Assembly (NCBI RefSeq): GCF_030994125.1
Contig: NZ_CP099918.1
Location: 186,001 to 250,000, forward strand
DNA: 64,000 bases
Origin: Pseudoalteromonas xiamenensis
Lineage (GTDB): Bacteria; Pseudomonadota; Gammaproteobacteria; Enterobacterales; Alteromonadaceae
Direction of reading: 5' to 3'
The notes under the pieces are model-generated. The model saw only the letters and a list, made by a program, of their open reading frames with translations. It was not told the origin of the DNA and made no database searches. Below are positions 46,046 to 55,361 of the stretch, piece after piece; position 1 is the stretch's first letter, and each line of letters opens with the position of its first letter. The translations under genes were made by a program, and so were the position numbers.

Positions 46046-49000
46046 ATGCTAGTTAAATGGTTTCGAGACCCAGTGTATGGTCTAGCTACGCTATGTCTAT
46101 TATTCATCGCAGGCGTTGTTGCATTTACACACCTGCCGATTTCTTTATTGCCAAATATCGAACGGCCAACATTAAAAATTACAACTCTATGGTACTCCGG
46201 CTCAGCAGAAGATGTATTGAACTATGTTGTAGAGCCTCAAGAAAAAGTTCTTCGTGGGCTGCCTGGACTACATGAGGTGACCTCTACCGCATATCGCGGA
46301 CGTGCAGAGCTAGATTTGGCATTCGACTACGACACCAATATGGACCAAGCGTTTATGAACATTCAGCAACGCTTGAGTATGATACGTTCAAAGCCAGCTG
46401 ATGCACTGCAACCCAAAATAGAACGCAGCGGTTCATCGAACACGTTAATATTCCTATTTGCTCAAAATAGAGAACAGCCAAACAAAGAAATCGATGCTTT
46501 TCAAGATATTCTAGAGTCTGAAGTTGTTACCCGATTACATAGTATCGACGGGGTAAGCCACGTTGAGTTATCCCTATCATCTGAAGAAGAATTACAGTTA
46601 CTGGTCGATACTGAACAACTTGCCAATCTATCTATTTCTGTCTCACAACTTATAAGCTTACTTGAAGCAAATAAAGACATTTCTGCAGGTTTGATCGGTA
46701 AAAATAAATATGCTTATGACTTGCGTTTCAATGGCTATAAATCGACAGAGGCTTTATTAAATACGCCTATTAGGATCAGCAATGGCGCAATAATTACGCT
46801 TGGACAAATCGCGACACTAAAGGAAAGTCGAAGTCGTCGCCAACACTTCGTGATCCACAATGGATTTCCCGCGATTGGGATCCACGTTTTTAAAGATCCT
46901 GACGCTAACTTGTTACAAGCACTGTCCAATGTATTTGACCTTGTTGAAGAGTTAAATAATGGTGCCTTAGTAAAACACGGCCTGAAACTACAAAAATCGT
47001 TTGACCCATCCGTATTTGTGAATCGAGCGATCAATCTCGTGATGTCAAACTTGGTTCTTGGCTCAATGCTGACTTTAATTGCCTTGTATTGGTTTTTACG
47101 TCGTTGGAGCTCGACACTCCTTATCACGCTATCCATTGCTAATACGTTATGTGTCAGTTTCATTTTGATGTATCTTTTCAATCGTAACCTCAACATCATC
47201 TCTCTCGCAGGGATCGCCCTTTCAACTGGCATTATCGTGGATGCTTCAATCATCGTTTATGACAGCATAACGAAACAACTAAAACGTGGGATTGCCATAC
47301 TTGACGCGTGCGTTTTAGGTTGCCAAAACGTGTTAAGAGCACTATTTTCCTCTACCGTAACAAGTGTTGTAGTCTTCTTACCTTTGCTGCTACTAACGAG
47401 CTTTGAAGGGAAGATATTTTCAGATCTTGCGTTAACAATTTCTCTGTGCGTCACGCTTTCACTCGTTAACAGTATTTTATTTTTGCCGGTTATCTACCGC
47501 CTAAAACCCCAATTTTTCTCTACTATAGAGTCACAGGAACAAACTCACTATAAATCGATTTCAACATCGTTAGCGCGTATTGTTTCCAATCCCAAACAGT
47601 CGACCATTATCATTGTGGCAATATTAGGCTTGAGTGCATCGGTTTTGTTGACGCTCATACCTAAAGTAGATTTGTTACCAGCCGTTCGCCGCGATGCTAT
47701 TGATTCCCTGTTGATTATGTCCAAAGGCAGCAATCTTAATGACATCGAACATGGTGTCGGACAAGTCATAACTGAGCGCATAACGCCATATTTGAATGCT
47801 GAGAAACAACCCCAAATCGCCAACTACTATGTCGTGGTCTCCCCTGATTTTACGGCGCTAGGCGTTCGTCCCGTAAATAAGTCAGATACGGCTCAGTTAA
47901 AACAGGTGATTAAGGAAGAAATTCTATTCGAACTCCCGGGCGTTCGAGCTATAACTTACCAAGCAGGACTATTTGGCGCATTAGAAAGTGCTCGCAGCAT
48001 TTCCGTTAACGTTACCCACCAGCAGAAAGACAGTAAGAAAGCCGATTTACTCGAGTTCCAAACAAAGCTGGGTAATGCAATATCTGACGCCACAGTGCGC
48101 ATAATGCCTAGACCTGACCAAGATGTACCGAGAATTTCTATTGTACCGGATGATGTAAAACTAGCTCAGTTCAATTTAACCGGCCAAGACGTTGCTACAT
48201 TTGTCGCAATGGGAGGAGATGGTTACTATTTAGGGCAATTCCCACACCAACAGAAGATGTTAAATCTAAAACTGTTGGCAAAAGATACCGATTCGATTTC
48301 CCAGCTATTAGAAAAGCCTCTTATCGCGCCCTCATTTGGCATTTTGAATTTATCTGATTTAGTGATGACACACACCGATGTCACAACATCAGAACTGCGT
48401 AAAATTGATTTCCAAAGAGGCCATACGTTAACAATTTCGATTCCTGACTCCATGACGATGGAACAAGCAACACAACTTGTGGCTGAACAAGTGCAAGCAT
48501 TTAATCAGCTAGGTCGCGGACGCGCTGTAATTTCAGGTTCATCAGATACGCTAAACAAAGCACTCGACAACTTATTAATGCAGTTTGCATTTGCCATGGC
48601 TGTACTTTTCCTGCTGATGCTACTGACATTCCGCTCAGTCTATTTTGCTCTAGTTACCGTTTTGACGCTACCAGTTAGCATGATAGGTGGCTTTGTGGCA
48701 CTAGCAATTGCCAATGCCTTTGCTCCAGTCTCTCTTGATCTTCTCACATTGATTGGCTTTGTCATTTTGCTTGGCCTTGTAATCAATAACACTATTTTGT
48801 TTATAGATAGCTTCAAACAAAACATTGAAGTCTCGCAGAGCTTTCATTCCGCAATCGAAGATGCCTTCTCTAGCCGTTTGCAGCCCATAGCAATGAGTAC
48901 CGTAACTTCTATCCTAGGCATGCTACCTCTTGCGCTTTTACCTGGTGAAGGTAGCGAGTTATACCGAGGGCTAGGCATTGTAATTGTTGGCGGCATGCTT

Positions 49001-49105
49001 GTTGGTAGCCCTCTGATCCTCATGTTGGTATCGGCGTTACTCAAACTCACTTACGCAAAACGTAATCAATTAATTCATTCCCCATTAATTGAGGAAACAA
49101 ACTAA
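46046..49105 (+). CDS. RND efflux permease (AcrB-like, atypical proton relay)
   Basis: A 1019-residue RND pump with 12 helices and two large periplasmic loops. Helix 4 reads STGIIVDASIIVYDS: one relay Asp (about residue 398) is kept, but the second of the AcrB Asp-Asp pair is Ala. Helix 10 reads LLGLVINNTILFIDSF, without the AcrB lysine. The proton path therefore differs from drug pumps. It overlaps the adaptor gene by one base (TAATG) and belongs to the operon. The substrate is presumably the cluster product or a toxic intermediate. No TolC-type channel is encoded nearby. Confidence 0.9.
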   Translation: MLVKWFRDPVYGLATLCLLFIAGVVAFTHLPISLLPNIERPTLKITTLWYSGSAEDVLNYVVEPQEKVLRGLPGLHEVTSTAYRGRAELDLAFDYDTNMDQAFMNIQQRLSMIRSKPADALQPKIERSGSSNTLIFLFAQNREQPNKEIDAFQDILESEVVTRLHSIDGVSHVELSLSSEEELQLLVDTEQLANLSISVSQLISLLEANKDISAGLIGKNKYAYDLRFNGYKSTEALLNTPIRISNGAIITLGQIATLKESRSRRQHFVIHNGFPAIGIHVFKDPDANLLQALSNVFDLVEELNNGALVKHGLKLQKSFDPSVFVNRAINLVMSNLVLGSMLTLIALYWFLRRWSSTLLITLSIANTLCVSFILMYLFNRNLNIISLAGIALSTGIIVDASIIVYDSITKQLKRGIAILDACVLGCQNVLRALFSSTVTSVVVFLPLLLLTSFEGKIFSDLALTISLCVTLSLVNSILFLPVIYRLKPQFFSTIESQEQTHYKSISTSLARIVSNPKQSTIIIVAILGLSASVLLTLIPKVDLLPAVRRDAIDSLLIMSKGSNLNDIEHGVGQVITERITPYLNAEKQPQIANYYVVVSPDFTALGVRPVNKSDTAQLKQVIKEEILFELPGVRAITYQAGLFGALESARSISVNVTHQQKDSKKADLLEFQTKLGNAISDATVRIMPRPDQDVPRISIVPDDVKLAQFNLTGQDVATFVAMGGDGYYLGQFPHQQKMLNLKLLAKDTDSISQLLEKPLIAPSFGILNLSDLVMTHTDVTTSELRKIDFQRGHTLTISIPDSMTMEQATQLVAEQVQAFNQLGRGRAVISGSSDTLNKALDNLLMQFAFAMAVLFLLMLLTFRSVYFALVTVLTLPVSMIGGFVALAIANAFAPVSLDLLTLIGFVILLGLVINNTILFIDSFKQNIEVSQSFHSAIEDAFSSRLQPIAMSTVTSILGMLPLALLPGEGSELYRGLGIVIVGGMLVGSPLILMLVSALLKLTYAKRNQLIHSPLIEETN

Positions 49106-50136
49106 TGAAATCCTATTTAAATATTCTACTCATCGCTTTTTCTGGTTTCACATTCGCTGAAAATGTCGTTGAAACTTACCAACTTGAACACCAAGATTCC
49201 GTTGCAGAGATCCAATATATTGGACACGTTGAAAGTAAAGATTTGGTGTTAGCCTCAACAGATGTTGCAGGCCGTATTTCCTATTTGGCTGAGCTAGGAA
49301 GTCATGTTCATAAGGGCGATGTCGTTGCACAACTTGATGACCCTAAGCTGCATTATGAACTTGCGCAGTTAGAAGCCCAAAAATCGCAAGAAGCCCTTAA
49401 CCTCAAGCACATTGAAAAAAAGCGCTCAGCCAATTCAATGTTATCTAAAGAAGCTTACAGCTCTGAAGTTGAAACGGACCGCCTCAATACTGAGAAATTG
49501 GTGAGTGAGCAGAAACTTAGAAACATCCACGCCCAAATAAACCAGTTACAACAGAAAATTACAAACCTTCGCGTAATCGCTTTTGCTGATGCGGTTGTAA
49601 CGGAACGATTACATCATATTGGCGAATATATCGAGGAAAATACCGCTATTTTGGCGCTAAATAGCCTAAGTACGGATATTACGACAACAATAACGTCTAG
49701 TCATGCAATGACGCTTAAAGTGGGAGAACCCTTGAATGTTAGCATCGGCCAACAAAAAGTTACCGCGGTTATCGAAAAAATCTACCCAATCAACGGTTCG
49801 AACAATCAACTTTTTAAAGTCCATTTGCAACCAAATAGCCCTCTCGCAATTGGTCAACTTATCCATGTTGGAATTCCAAAGGTTTATTCAGTTCCAACTA
49901 TGTTAGTACACGAAGATGCATTGAGAATTCAAGAAGATGGCTATTCCGTTGTCAAAGTAGATGAATCCAAATTGACAGCACAGGTTGTCCCAGTAGAGCT
50001 TCTTGATCATCACAAAAATTGGGTTGTGGTCGCTGGAAACCTAAGCCAAGGCGACACCCTAGTGACAAAAGGCAACATGAGTTTGAAAACGGGAGACGCT
50101 GTGAAGGTGCTAAATAACAAAACTAACAGCTTGTAA
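49105..50136 (+). CDS. RND periplasmic adaptor (HlyD/AcrA-like)
   Basis: A 343-residue membrane-fusion protein with a signal peptide (MKSYLNILLIAFSGFTFA). Lipoyl half-motif ELGSHVHKGDVVAQLDDPKL (about 68-87), an unusually short helical hairpin, a second lipoyl half, and beta-barrel and membrane-proximal domains follow. It has no lipidation Cys. It forms the pump with the RND permease encoded directly upstream. Confidence 0.9.
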   Translation: MKSYLNILLIAFSGFTFAENVVETYQLEHQDSVAEIQYIGHVESKDLVLASTDVAGRISYLAELGSHVHKGDVVAQLDDPKLHYELAQLEAQKSQEALNLKHIEKKRSANSMLSKEAYSSEVETDRLNTEKLVSEQKLRNIHAQINQLQQKITNLRVIAFADAVVTERLHHIGEYIEENTAILALNSLSTDITTTITSSHAMTLKVGEPLNVSIGQQKVTAVIEKIYPINGSNNQLFKVHLQPNSPLAIGQLIHVGIPKVYSVPTMLVHEDALRIQEDGYSVVKVDESKLTAQVVPVELLDHHKNWVVVAGNLSQGDTLVTKGNMSLKTGDAVKVLNNKTNSL

Positions 50137-50154
50137 ATGTAGGAACTTGCAACG

Positions 50155-51018
50155 ATGGACAACGTAAAACTGATTTGGTTAAACGGACAGTGGCTAGAAC
50201 AAGAAAGTGCCGTTACAAACGTACTTAGTCATGGCCTCCACTATGGAACGTCGGTATTCGAAGGGGAGCGAATCTACAATGGCAATGTGTTCAGACTGCA
50301 TGACCACAGCCAACGTTTGATTGACTCAGCCAAGATGCTCGGCTTCGACTTACCTTATTCTGTTGATGAGCTAAATCACGCCACTAAGGAATTAGTCACA
50401 CGCCTCGACATACAAACTGGTTATGTAAGGCCAGTCGCTTGGCTAGACGATACCTCTTTGGCTATGTTGCCTTCAAGAAACAAAGTCAATGTCGCTATTG
50501 CAGCATGGAATTGGCCAGACCTATTTGATGAAGAAACCCGAACTAAAGGTCTTAGACTCGGTTACTCAAAGTGGATGAGGCAACATCCTAAAGCGGCTCC
50601 TGTAGCAGCAAAAGCGGGTGGCAACTATTTGAACTCTGTGCTGGCAATCCAAGACGTACGCGGCAAAGGGTTTGATGAAGCATTGCTACTTGATTTTGAA
50701 GGCAACATTGCCGAAGCGACAGGCGCGAATATTTTCTTTGTTGAAGGCCAAAAACTGGTGACCCCAATTGCAGATCGCTTCCTCAATGGGATTACAAGAC
50801 AGACCGTCATTCACATTGCTAACGAGCTAGATATCGACGTAGAACAACGCCGTATTCAACCTGCCGAAGTAGCAAAATTCGACGGTGCCTTCCTGTGTGG
50901 AACTGCATATGAAGTATTACCCATACACGTGATTGGGGATTTCGAGTTCGATGTCCCTACATTAACACGTCAAATCATCGATCAATATCAAACATTGTGC
51001 GTGCAAGGCTGGGAATGA
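50155..51018 (+). CDS. Class IV PLP aminotransferase (IlvE-like)
   Basis: A 287-residue fold-type IV aminotransferase. The PLP Schiff-base lysine is K153 in VAAKAGGNYLNSV, and the cofactor phosphate loop lies in EATGANIFFVEG and NGITRQTV. It resembles branched-chain aminotransferases and could use hydrophobic 2-oxo acids with glutamate. In this operon it sits directly before the BacA-like gene, so the expected substrate is the non-aromatic pyruvate made from prephenate, giving a dihydro-tyrosine or dihydro-phenylalanine type amino acid. Bacilysin uses a class I enzyme (BacF) for this step, so the recruitment would be independent. Confidence 0.85.
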   Translation: MDNVKLIWLNGQWLEQESAVTNVLSHGLHYGTSVFEGERIYNGNVFRLHDHSQRLIDSAKMLGFDLPYSVDELNHATKELVTRLDIQTGYVRPVAWLDDTSLAMLPSRNKVNVAIAAWNWPDLFDEETRTKGLRLGYSKWMRQHPKAAPVAAKAGGNYLNSVLAIQDVRGKGFDEALLLDFEGNIAEATGANIFFVEGQKLVTPIADRFLNGITRQTVIHIANELDIDVEQRRIQPAEVAKFDGAFLCGTAYEVLPIHVIGDFEFDVPTLTRQIIDQYQTLCVQGWE

Positions 51019-51061
51019 GATCCATCAGCCGATGACAATAATAGTTATAAGGAAAAATAAC

Positions 51062-51598
51062 ATGACGAAGAAAATTACTATTCACACCTTAGGCCCGACA
51101 GGTACTAACTGTGAAAAAGCAGCTTCAAAATGGTTTGCTGACAACAACATCGAAGGCGATATTGTTTTACATCAGACACTTGAAATCGCAGTTAAAACAA
51201 TAGAGAACAGTGATACTGACCTTTTACTCGGCTGTGCGGTTTATCCAGACTTACACAATATTGTTTTCGAGAATTTACCTCGACTCAAATTAATTGATTC
51301 TTTCATCATGCCAACGATTGAAATGGTGCTTGCATCCCGAGGTCAGGAGACATTAGCTACCTTTGCAACACACCCAGCACCTCGTAGTCTCGTGTCGCAC
51401 CTCGCCCCTGTCTTCGTAAATAGTAACGCGGCCGCCGCGTTAGCATGCGCAGCAGGTGAAGCCGATGCATGCATAACCACGGCAGTTGCTGCTGAAGCGA
51501 ACAATCTGACCGTGTTAGAGAATTTCGGACCCGTCCCTATGTGCTTCACCATCCATTCGACCCACAACTTTCAGCCAAACTATCGGGAGTTAAACTAG
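51062..51598 (+). CDS. BacA-like prephenate decarboxylase
   Basis: A 178-residue protein. It begins ITIHTLGPTGTNCEKAASKW, as in BacA of bacilysin synthesis (TLGPEGTSSEYAAKNF), and shares THPAPRSLV (about 103; BacA SHPSP), VNSNAAAALACAAGEADACIT (split motif; BacA VNSTSAAARKVKEGLYDIALT) and VPMCFTIHS at the end (BacA IPMSWSLFG). There is no ACT domain, and the TRF motif of prephenate dehydratases is absent. BacA-type enzymes decarboxylate prephenate without aromatising it. AAGG and ATG at 51062 mark the start. The stop is 2 bp from the next gene. The comparison is from memory and by eye. Confidence 0.75.
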   Translation: MTKKITIHTLGPTGTNCEKAASKWFADNNIEGDIVLHQTLEIAVKTIENSDTDLLLGCAVYPDLHNIVFENLPRLKLIDSFIMPTIEMVLASRGQETLATFATHPAPRSLVSHLAPVFVNSNAAAALACAAGEADACITTAVAAEANNLTVLENFGPVPMCFTIHSTHNFQPNYRELN

Positions 51599-51600
51599 TC

Positions 51601-52848
51601 ATGAATAGTCAACTGACACCTTTAGGCAGCGAACTCAGCCATTACACTGACCAACTACGCGAACTCCAAAACAGTCAAGGTCAAGTCGTTGAACAAATTG
51701 ACAAAGCTAAAGCATTGTTACACATGATCAAGAGCAAGATTACCGACCTTGGTAAGCAACTTGATTGTATTCAGTACTCAAACGCCATCAACCTAGATAT
51801 CGACAATTGGTTGCTGAATGGGCTGCAAGAAAGTCCAGATTTTATTAACAGTCGCACTCATTTCAACATTCCAGAAAACCAAGCTTGGACCTTCTTCTTT
51901 GGTCCATATTTATTGGCAAATGAAGCATCGAATAAAGAAAAAGGTTATCGCTCTGAGTTTTTCATTGTTATGCGAGACGACCCTAGTGTGTGTACTGACC
52001 TACACGACAACTACCCTCATCCTCGTAATATCTGCCAGTGTGTCCGTTTACTCGTAGGTAGTGCAGGTATTGCAAAAGGAAATGCACTCGTCTTTTTCCC
52101 TGAAAACATTTTGTGTAAGGAAAAAATGGCTCGTCAGCATTTTGCGTTATTTTTCTTCAATAAGTTCGAAGGGATTTATCGCACTTACACGCTACCTAAA
52201 GTTCGAGCAGTGTTTGGCGAAAAGGATGCTTTGTTTGACTCACCAACGTGGTTAGCCGGTGAACTAAATACTAAACAGTTCTATGAAGCCCGCTGTGTTT
52301 GGGGTTATCTACATGATTTATATCATCACGAAGGGCCGCGTCCATTTGATGAACATGTTTATATCAAAATGAAGTGGCATTTGGGCTTAATGGAAGAAAT
52401 CAAAGTAGATTGTCAAACAATGCTCACGTTATATAAGGACGAATCGCTACCTTACCGTAAAGAAGCCATCGAACTAATCCTTTTTGAACGTTTAATCCGT
52501 TACCCACAAGAACTTGATGCTGAAGCAAACTTTGATTCAGGCACGGGGATTTTTTTACTGGAATGGCTGATGAGCAAATCTGCAATTTCCTTTGATGTTC
52601 ACACTGCGCAATCTCACATTGATTGGCAAAAGGTTCTTTTAGCAATTGAGGAACTTGTCGAGACCATTTTGTCCCTAGAAGCACTTGATGACGAAAACTA
52701 CATCGAGCAAGGTCGTGCATTTATAAGTCGCTACTTAAGGTTAGAAACTGGACCAAAACGTTACGCGTTTCAGGAACATCATCATGCCCTGTTCCCACGC
52801 ACGGCGCTTTATCTGCAACTTAATTTCAACGAAATTGAAATGTACTGA
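51601..52848 (+). CDS. Unrecognised protein with an HDxxHH motif, biosynthetic cluster
   Basis: A 415-residue soluble protein I cannot assign. After an N-terminal coiled coil (about 10-55) comes a mixed domain (about 80-210: WTFFFGPYLLANE, FFIVMRDDPSV), then H238-D-L-Y-H242-H243-E-G-P-R-P-F-D-E-H252, and about 13 residues later E265-E266-IKVD. The spacing of His and acidic residues suggests a metal site, perhaps for an oxidative or hydrolytic tailoring step. GGAG before the ATG at 51601 sets the start. The gene is packed between the BacA-like and ligase genes (gaps of 2 and 8 bp), so it is integral to the pathway. Confidence 0.7.
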   Translation: MNSQLTPLGSELSHYTDQLRELQNSQGQVVEQIDKAKALLHMIKSKITDLGKQLDCIQYSNAINLDIDNWLLNGLQESPDFINSRTHFNIPENQAWTFFFGPYLLANEASNKEKGYRSEFFIVMRDDPSVCTDLHDNYPHPRNICQCVRLLVGSAGIAKGNALVFFPENILCKEKMARQHFALFFFNKFEGIYRTYTLPKVRAVFGEKDALFDSPTWLAGELNTKQFYEARCVWGYLHDLYHHEGPRPFDEHVYIKMKWHLGLMEEIKVDCQTMLTLYKDESLPYRKEAIELILFERLIRYPQELDAEANFDSGTGIFLLEWLMSKSAISFDVHTAQSHIDWQKVLLAIEELVETILSLEALDDENYIEQGRAFISRYLRLETGPKRYAFQEHHHALFPRTALYLQLNFNEIEMY

Positions 52849-52856
52849 GGATCGCT

Positions 52857-54077
52857 ATGAACATCGCAATCGTAGAACCGATAAGTTCAGGAGCAGCATT
52901 GGTCATTGCAGCGAAGGAGCTGGGCCATGACGTATATGTGATCTCGTTTAACGATGCCGATCGCACTTTGCCGCAAATCGTTAAGGATACAGCCACAGAC
53001 ATCATTAAGTTTGAAACTAACGATGACGGACTTTTTGTTCAACAAGTCTGTGCGCTGCACGCGAAAGTGAGATTAGACGCTATTATTTCTGGGAACGAAT
53101 ACTACGTCCCTATTACCGCGATTGCCGCGAACAGAATTGGCGTTAAGGGGCTTCCTCCTGCCACCGTCGAAAACTTGCGCTTTAAGCATAAAATGCGCCA
53201 GTGCTTAACTGATGCAGGCCTTGCGACACCTCGCTTCCATATCATCCGAAGTGTGAAAGACATTGAAGAATTGAATACAGAAGGATTGTTTCCCAGTGTA
53301 TTAAAGCCGCTTGGTGCCGCGGGTAGCGTGCACGTTAAAAAAGTAACCTCCATTGAAGAACTAACTCTAGCATACCTTAACGCACAAGAAGATACCCGTA
53401 GTGAACTCGGTTTCGCTATCGGCAACGACATGTTACTGGAAGGCTATCTGGACGGTGAAGAGTTCAGCGTTGATGGCTTTGTTCTCAACGATGAAGTCCA
53501 CGTGGTTTCAGTCACCAAGAAACTGCTGGAAAAAGAACCTTACTTTGTTGAAGTCGGCCACATTGTGCCCGCGGACATCGATGAAGTTAAACGACAGGAC
53601 ATTACCAATTACATCGCACAATGTGCAAAAGCGCTTGGTTTAGACCTCGGTGCATTTCATGGTGAAATTCGTCTTACCTCAATAGGTCCCGTTCTAATCG
53701 AGATCGGCGCAAGACTTCCAGGCGACAAAATAGTTGACTTAGTGCGTTTATCTTCGGGCATTGATTTAGCAAAAACAACCGTGTTGCTCTATCTCGATAT
53801 GCTAACGGAAGTGCCAAAAAATCTTCAGTTAGGCGTTAGCGGCATTACGTTTTTTGCCAATGAGGAGCTTTCTCAATTTTCTGGGTATTCAGGTGAAGAG
53901 CAGCTGCAATCCTTAGACGGCTACGTCAGCCATCAGTTCATGAAGAAAATTGGTGATTCAATTCCTCCGCTGACAGATTACCGCGGTCGTCTTGCTTTTG
54001 CTGTGTTTCATCATAAAGAAAGAGCCCAGCTCCTGCATAGCTTATCGCAGGCACAGCAAGTCATTGAACTTTACTAA
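52857..54077 (+). CDS. ATP-grasp ligase B (BacD-like)
   Basis: A 406-residue ATP-grasp amino-acid ligase: N-terminal Rossmann-like domain (MNIAIVEPISSGAALVIAAKE, split), ATP-binding lysine K150 in VLKPLGAAGSVHVKKV, lid acidic residues in EEFSVDGFV, and Mg/active-site segment FHGEIRLTS then IEIGARLPGDKIV (E282, R286). This layout matches L-amino acid ligases such as BacD. It is separated from ligase C by 11 bp. The likely reaction is peptide bond formation between the non-aromatic amino acid and another amino acid. Confidence 0.85.
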   Translation: MNIAIVEPISSGAALVIAAKELGHDVYVISFNDADRTLPQIVKDTATDIIKFETNDDGLFVQQVCALHAKVRLDAIISGNEYYVPITAIAANRIGVKGLPPATVENLRFKHKMRQCLTDAGLATPRFHIIRSVKDIEELNTEGLFPSVLKPLGAAGSVHVKKVTSIEELTLAYLNAQEDTRSELGFAIGNDMLLEGYLDGEEFSVDGFVLNDEVHVVSVTKKLLEKEPYFVEVGHIVPADIDEVKRQDITNYIAQCAKALGLDLGAFHGEIRLTSIGPVLIEIGARLPGDKIVDLVRLSSGIDLAKTTVLLYLDMLTEVPKNLQLGVSGITFFANEELSQFSGYSGEEQLQSLDGYVSHQFMKKIGDSIPPLTDYRGRLAFAVFHHKERAQLLHSLSQAQQVIELY

Positions 54078-54088
54078 GGAAAGTAACT

Positions 54089-55333
54089 ATGAATATTCTT
54101 GTCTTACATCGTATTCCCTACCACTACATTAACTACGCCAGCACAATAGATCATGATGAACATCACGTCGTTTATGTTGGCGTAGACAGCGCACTTGAAA
54201 ACATACCTTTAGAAATTAATTGCTCGAAGGTAGTACGAGGAACAGCGCAACCTGTTCACAAAGAAGTGTTAACGGCGATTGAAACTTTAGAAATCACATT
54301 TGACCTCATCATTTCGTTGTCAGAATATGAGCTCATGGAAGCCGCTAAGGTGCGTGAAGCACTCGGCGTAAAAGGTCCATCTGTCGACCAAGTTACGTTA
54401 GTTCGTGACAAAGTCGCGATGAAAAAAGCAGTAATTGCACATAAATTACGCGTGCCTACTTTTTCCTCATTAAAAGAATGGTTAATTGATAAAGCTGACT
54501 TTGATGCCGAATTTGAGATGATTTTAAAGCCAGTCGATGGCGCATCCTCTGAAAATGTCGTTAAATTTCCAAATAGCTTATCATTAAAACACGCGCTTGA
54601 TGGTCGCTCCACAGGCGTACCTCAATTAGACCAAGACACGCCAAATTATGACGGGTTTGAAGTGGAAGAGTTCATTTCTGGTGCTGTGCGACACTTTGAT
54701 GGAATTGTCAGAAATGGTCAAGTGACTCTCTGTGTTGGTAGTCGTTATATCAATACACTTTATGAGTTTGCAGCGCACGGCATGCCTTCAGCATCCGTGC
54801 AACAAGATCTTACAGAACATGAATGTGACTGGGTACAGAGAGCTGTTGCAGCTGTACAGATTGAACAAGGTGTATTCCACTTAGAAGCGATTGAAACGAA
54901 AGAAGAATTGGTCTTTTTAGAAATTGCCCATAGAGCCGGTGGCGCACGGATAATTCCCACTTTCGCAAAACAAACTGGTGTACATTTACCGTCGGTTGAG
55001 TTGTCCTTGCTGCTCAATCCAAACTATCAACCTGAAATCACGTTAGACCGCGAAAATAAGTATGCTTGGATAATCGTGCCAGGCCATCACTACGACAAAC
55101 CTTACTGCCGAGTGTCAGGTTACGAAAGTTTATCTTCATATGACGGATTACTCGCGCTAGAAGTAATTGCACCAGACAAACCTTTGCCGAGTAATATCAG
55201 CTATTTGGAAAACCAAATACCGCTTACAGCTTTTATCAAAGCTTCAACAACACATCAGTTGGAAGAGCTAATACAGACCTTGTTCACCAACTTAACAATT
55301 GAACTGTCTGATACCCCTTTTAATCATTTATAA
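54089..55333 (+). CDS. ATP-grasp ligase C
   Basis: A 414-residue ATP-grasp ligase: VKGPSVDQVTLVRDKVAMKK (lid helix region), lysine in MILKPVDGASSENVVKF, and FHLEAIETKEELVFLEIAHRAGG (split), which carries the metal ligands, although the usual Asn-x-R is replaced by His-R (IAHRAGG). It is distinct from ligases A and B, arguing for successive couplings rather than gene duplication. Position directly before the monooxygenase pair suggests late assembly. Confidence 0.85.
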   Translation: MNILVLHRIPYHYINYASTIDHDEHHVVYVGVDSALENIPLEINCSKVVRGTAQPVHKEVLTAIETLEITFDLIISLSEYELMEAAKVREALGVKGPSVDQVTLVRDKVAMKKAVIAHKLRVPTFSSLKEWLIDKADFDAEFEMILKPVDGASSENVVKFPNSLSLKHALDGRSTGVPQLDQDTPNYDGFEVEEFISGAVRHFDGIVRNGQVTLCVGSRYINTLYEFAAHGMPSASVQQDLTEHECDWVQRAVAAVQIEQGVFHLEAIETKEELVFLEIAHRAGGARIIPTFAKQTGVHLPSVELSLLLNPNYQPEITLDRENKYAWIIVPGHHYDKPYCRVSGYESLSSYDGLLALEVIAPDKPLPSNISYLENQIPLTAFIKASTTHQLEELIQTLFTNLTIELSDTPFNHL

Positions 55334-55361
55334 GCATGACGACAACGATAAGGAAAGCAAA

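Noticed and set aside
50155..51018. Housekeeping IlvE for branched-chain amino acids
   Set aside because: The fold matches, but no other ilv gene is near and it is packed between the pump and the BacA-like gene, so a cluster role is more likely.
51062..51598. Prephenate dehydratase (PheA) annotation
   Set aside because: The protein lacks the TRF motif and the ACT domain and is too short; the motif set fits BacA better.
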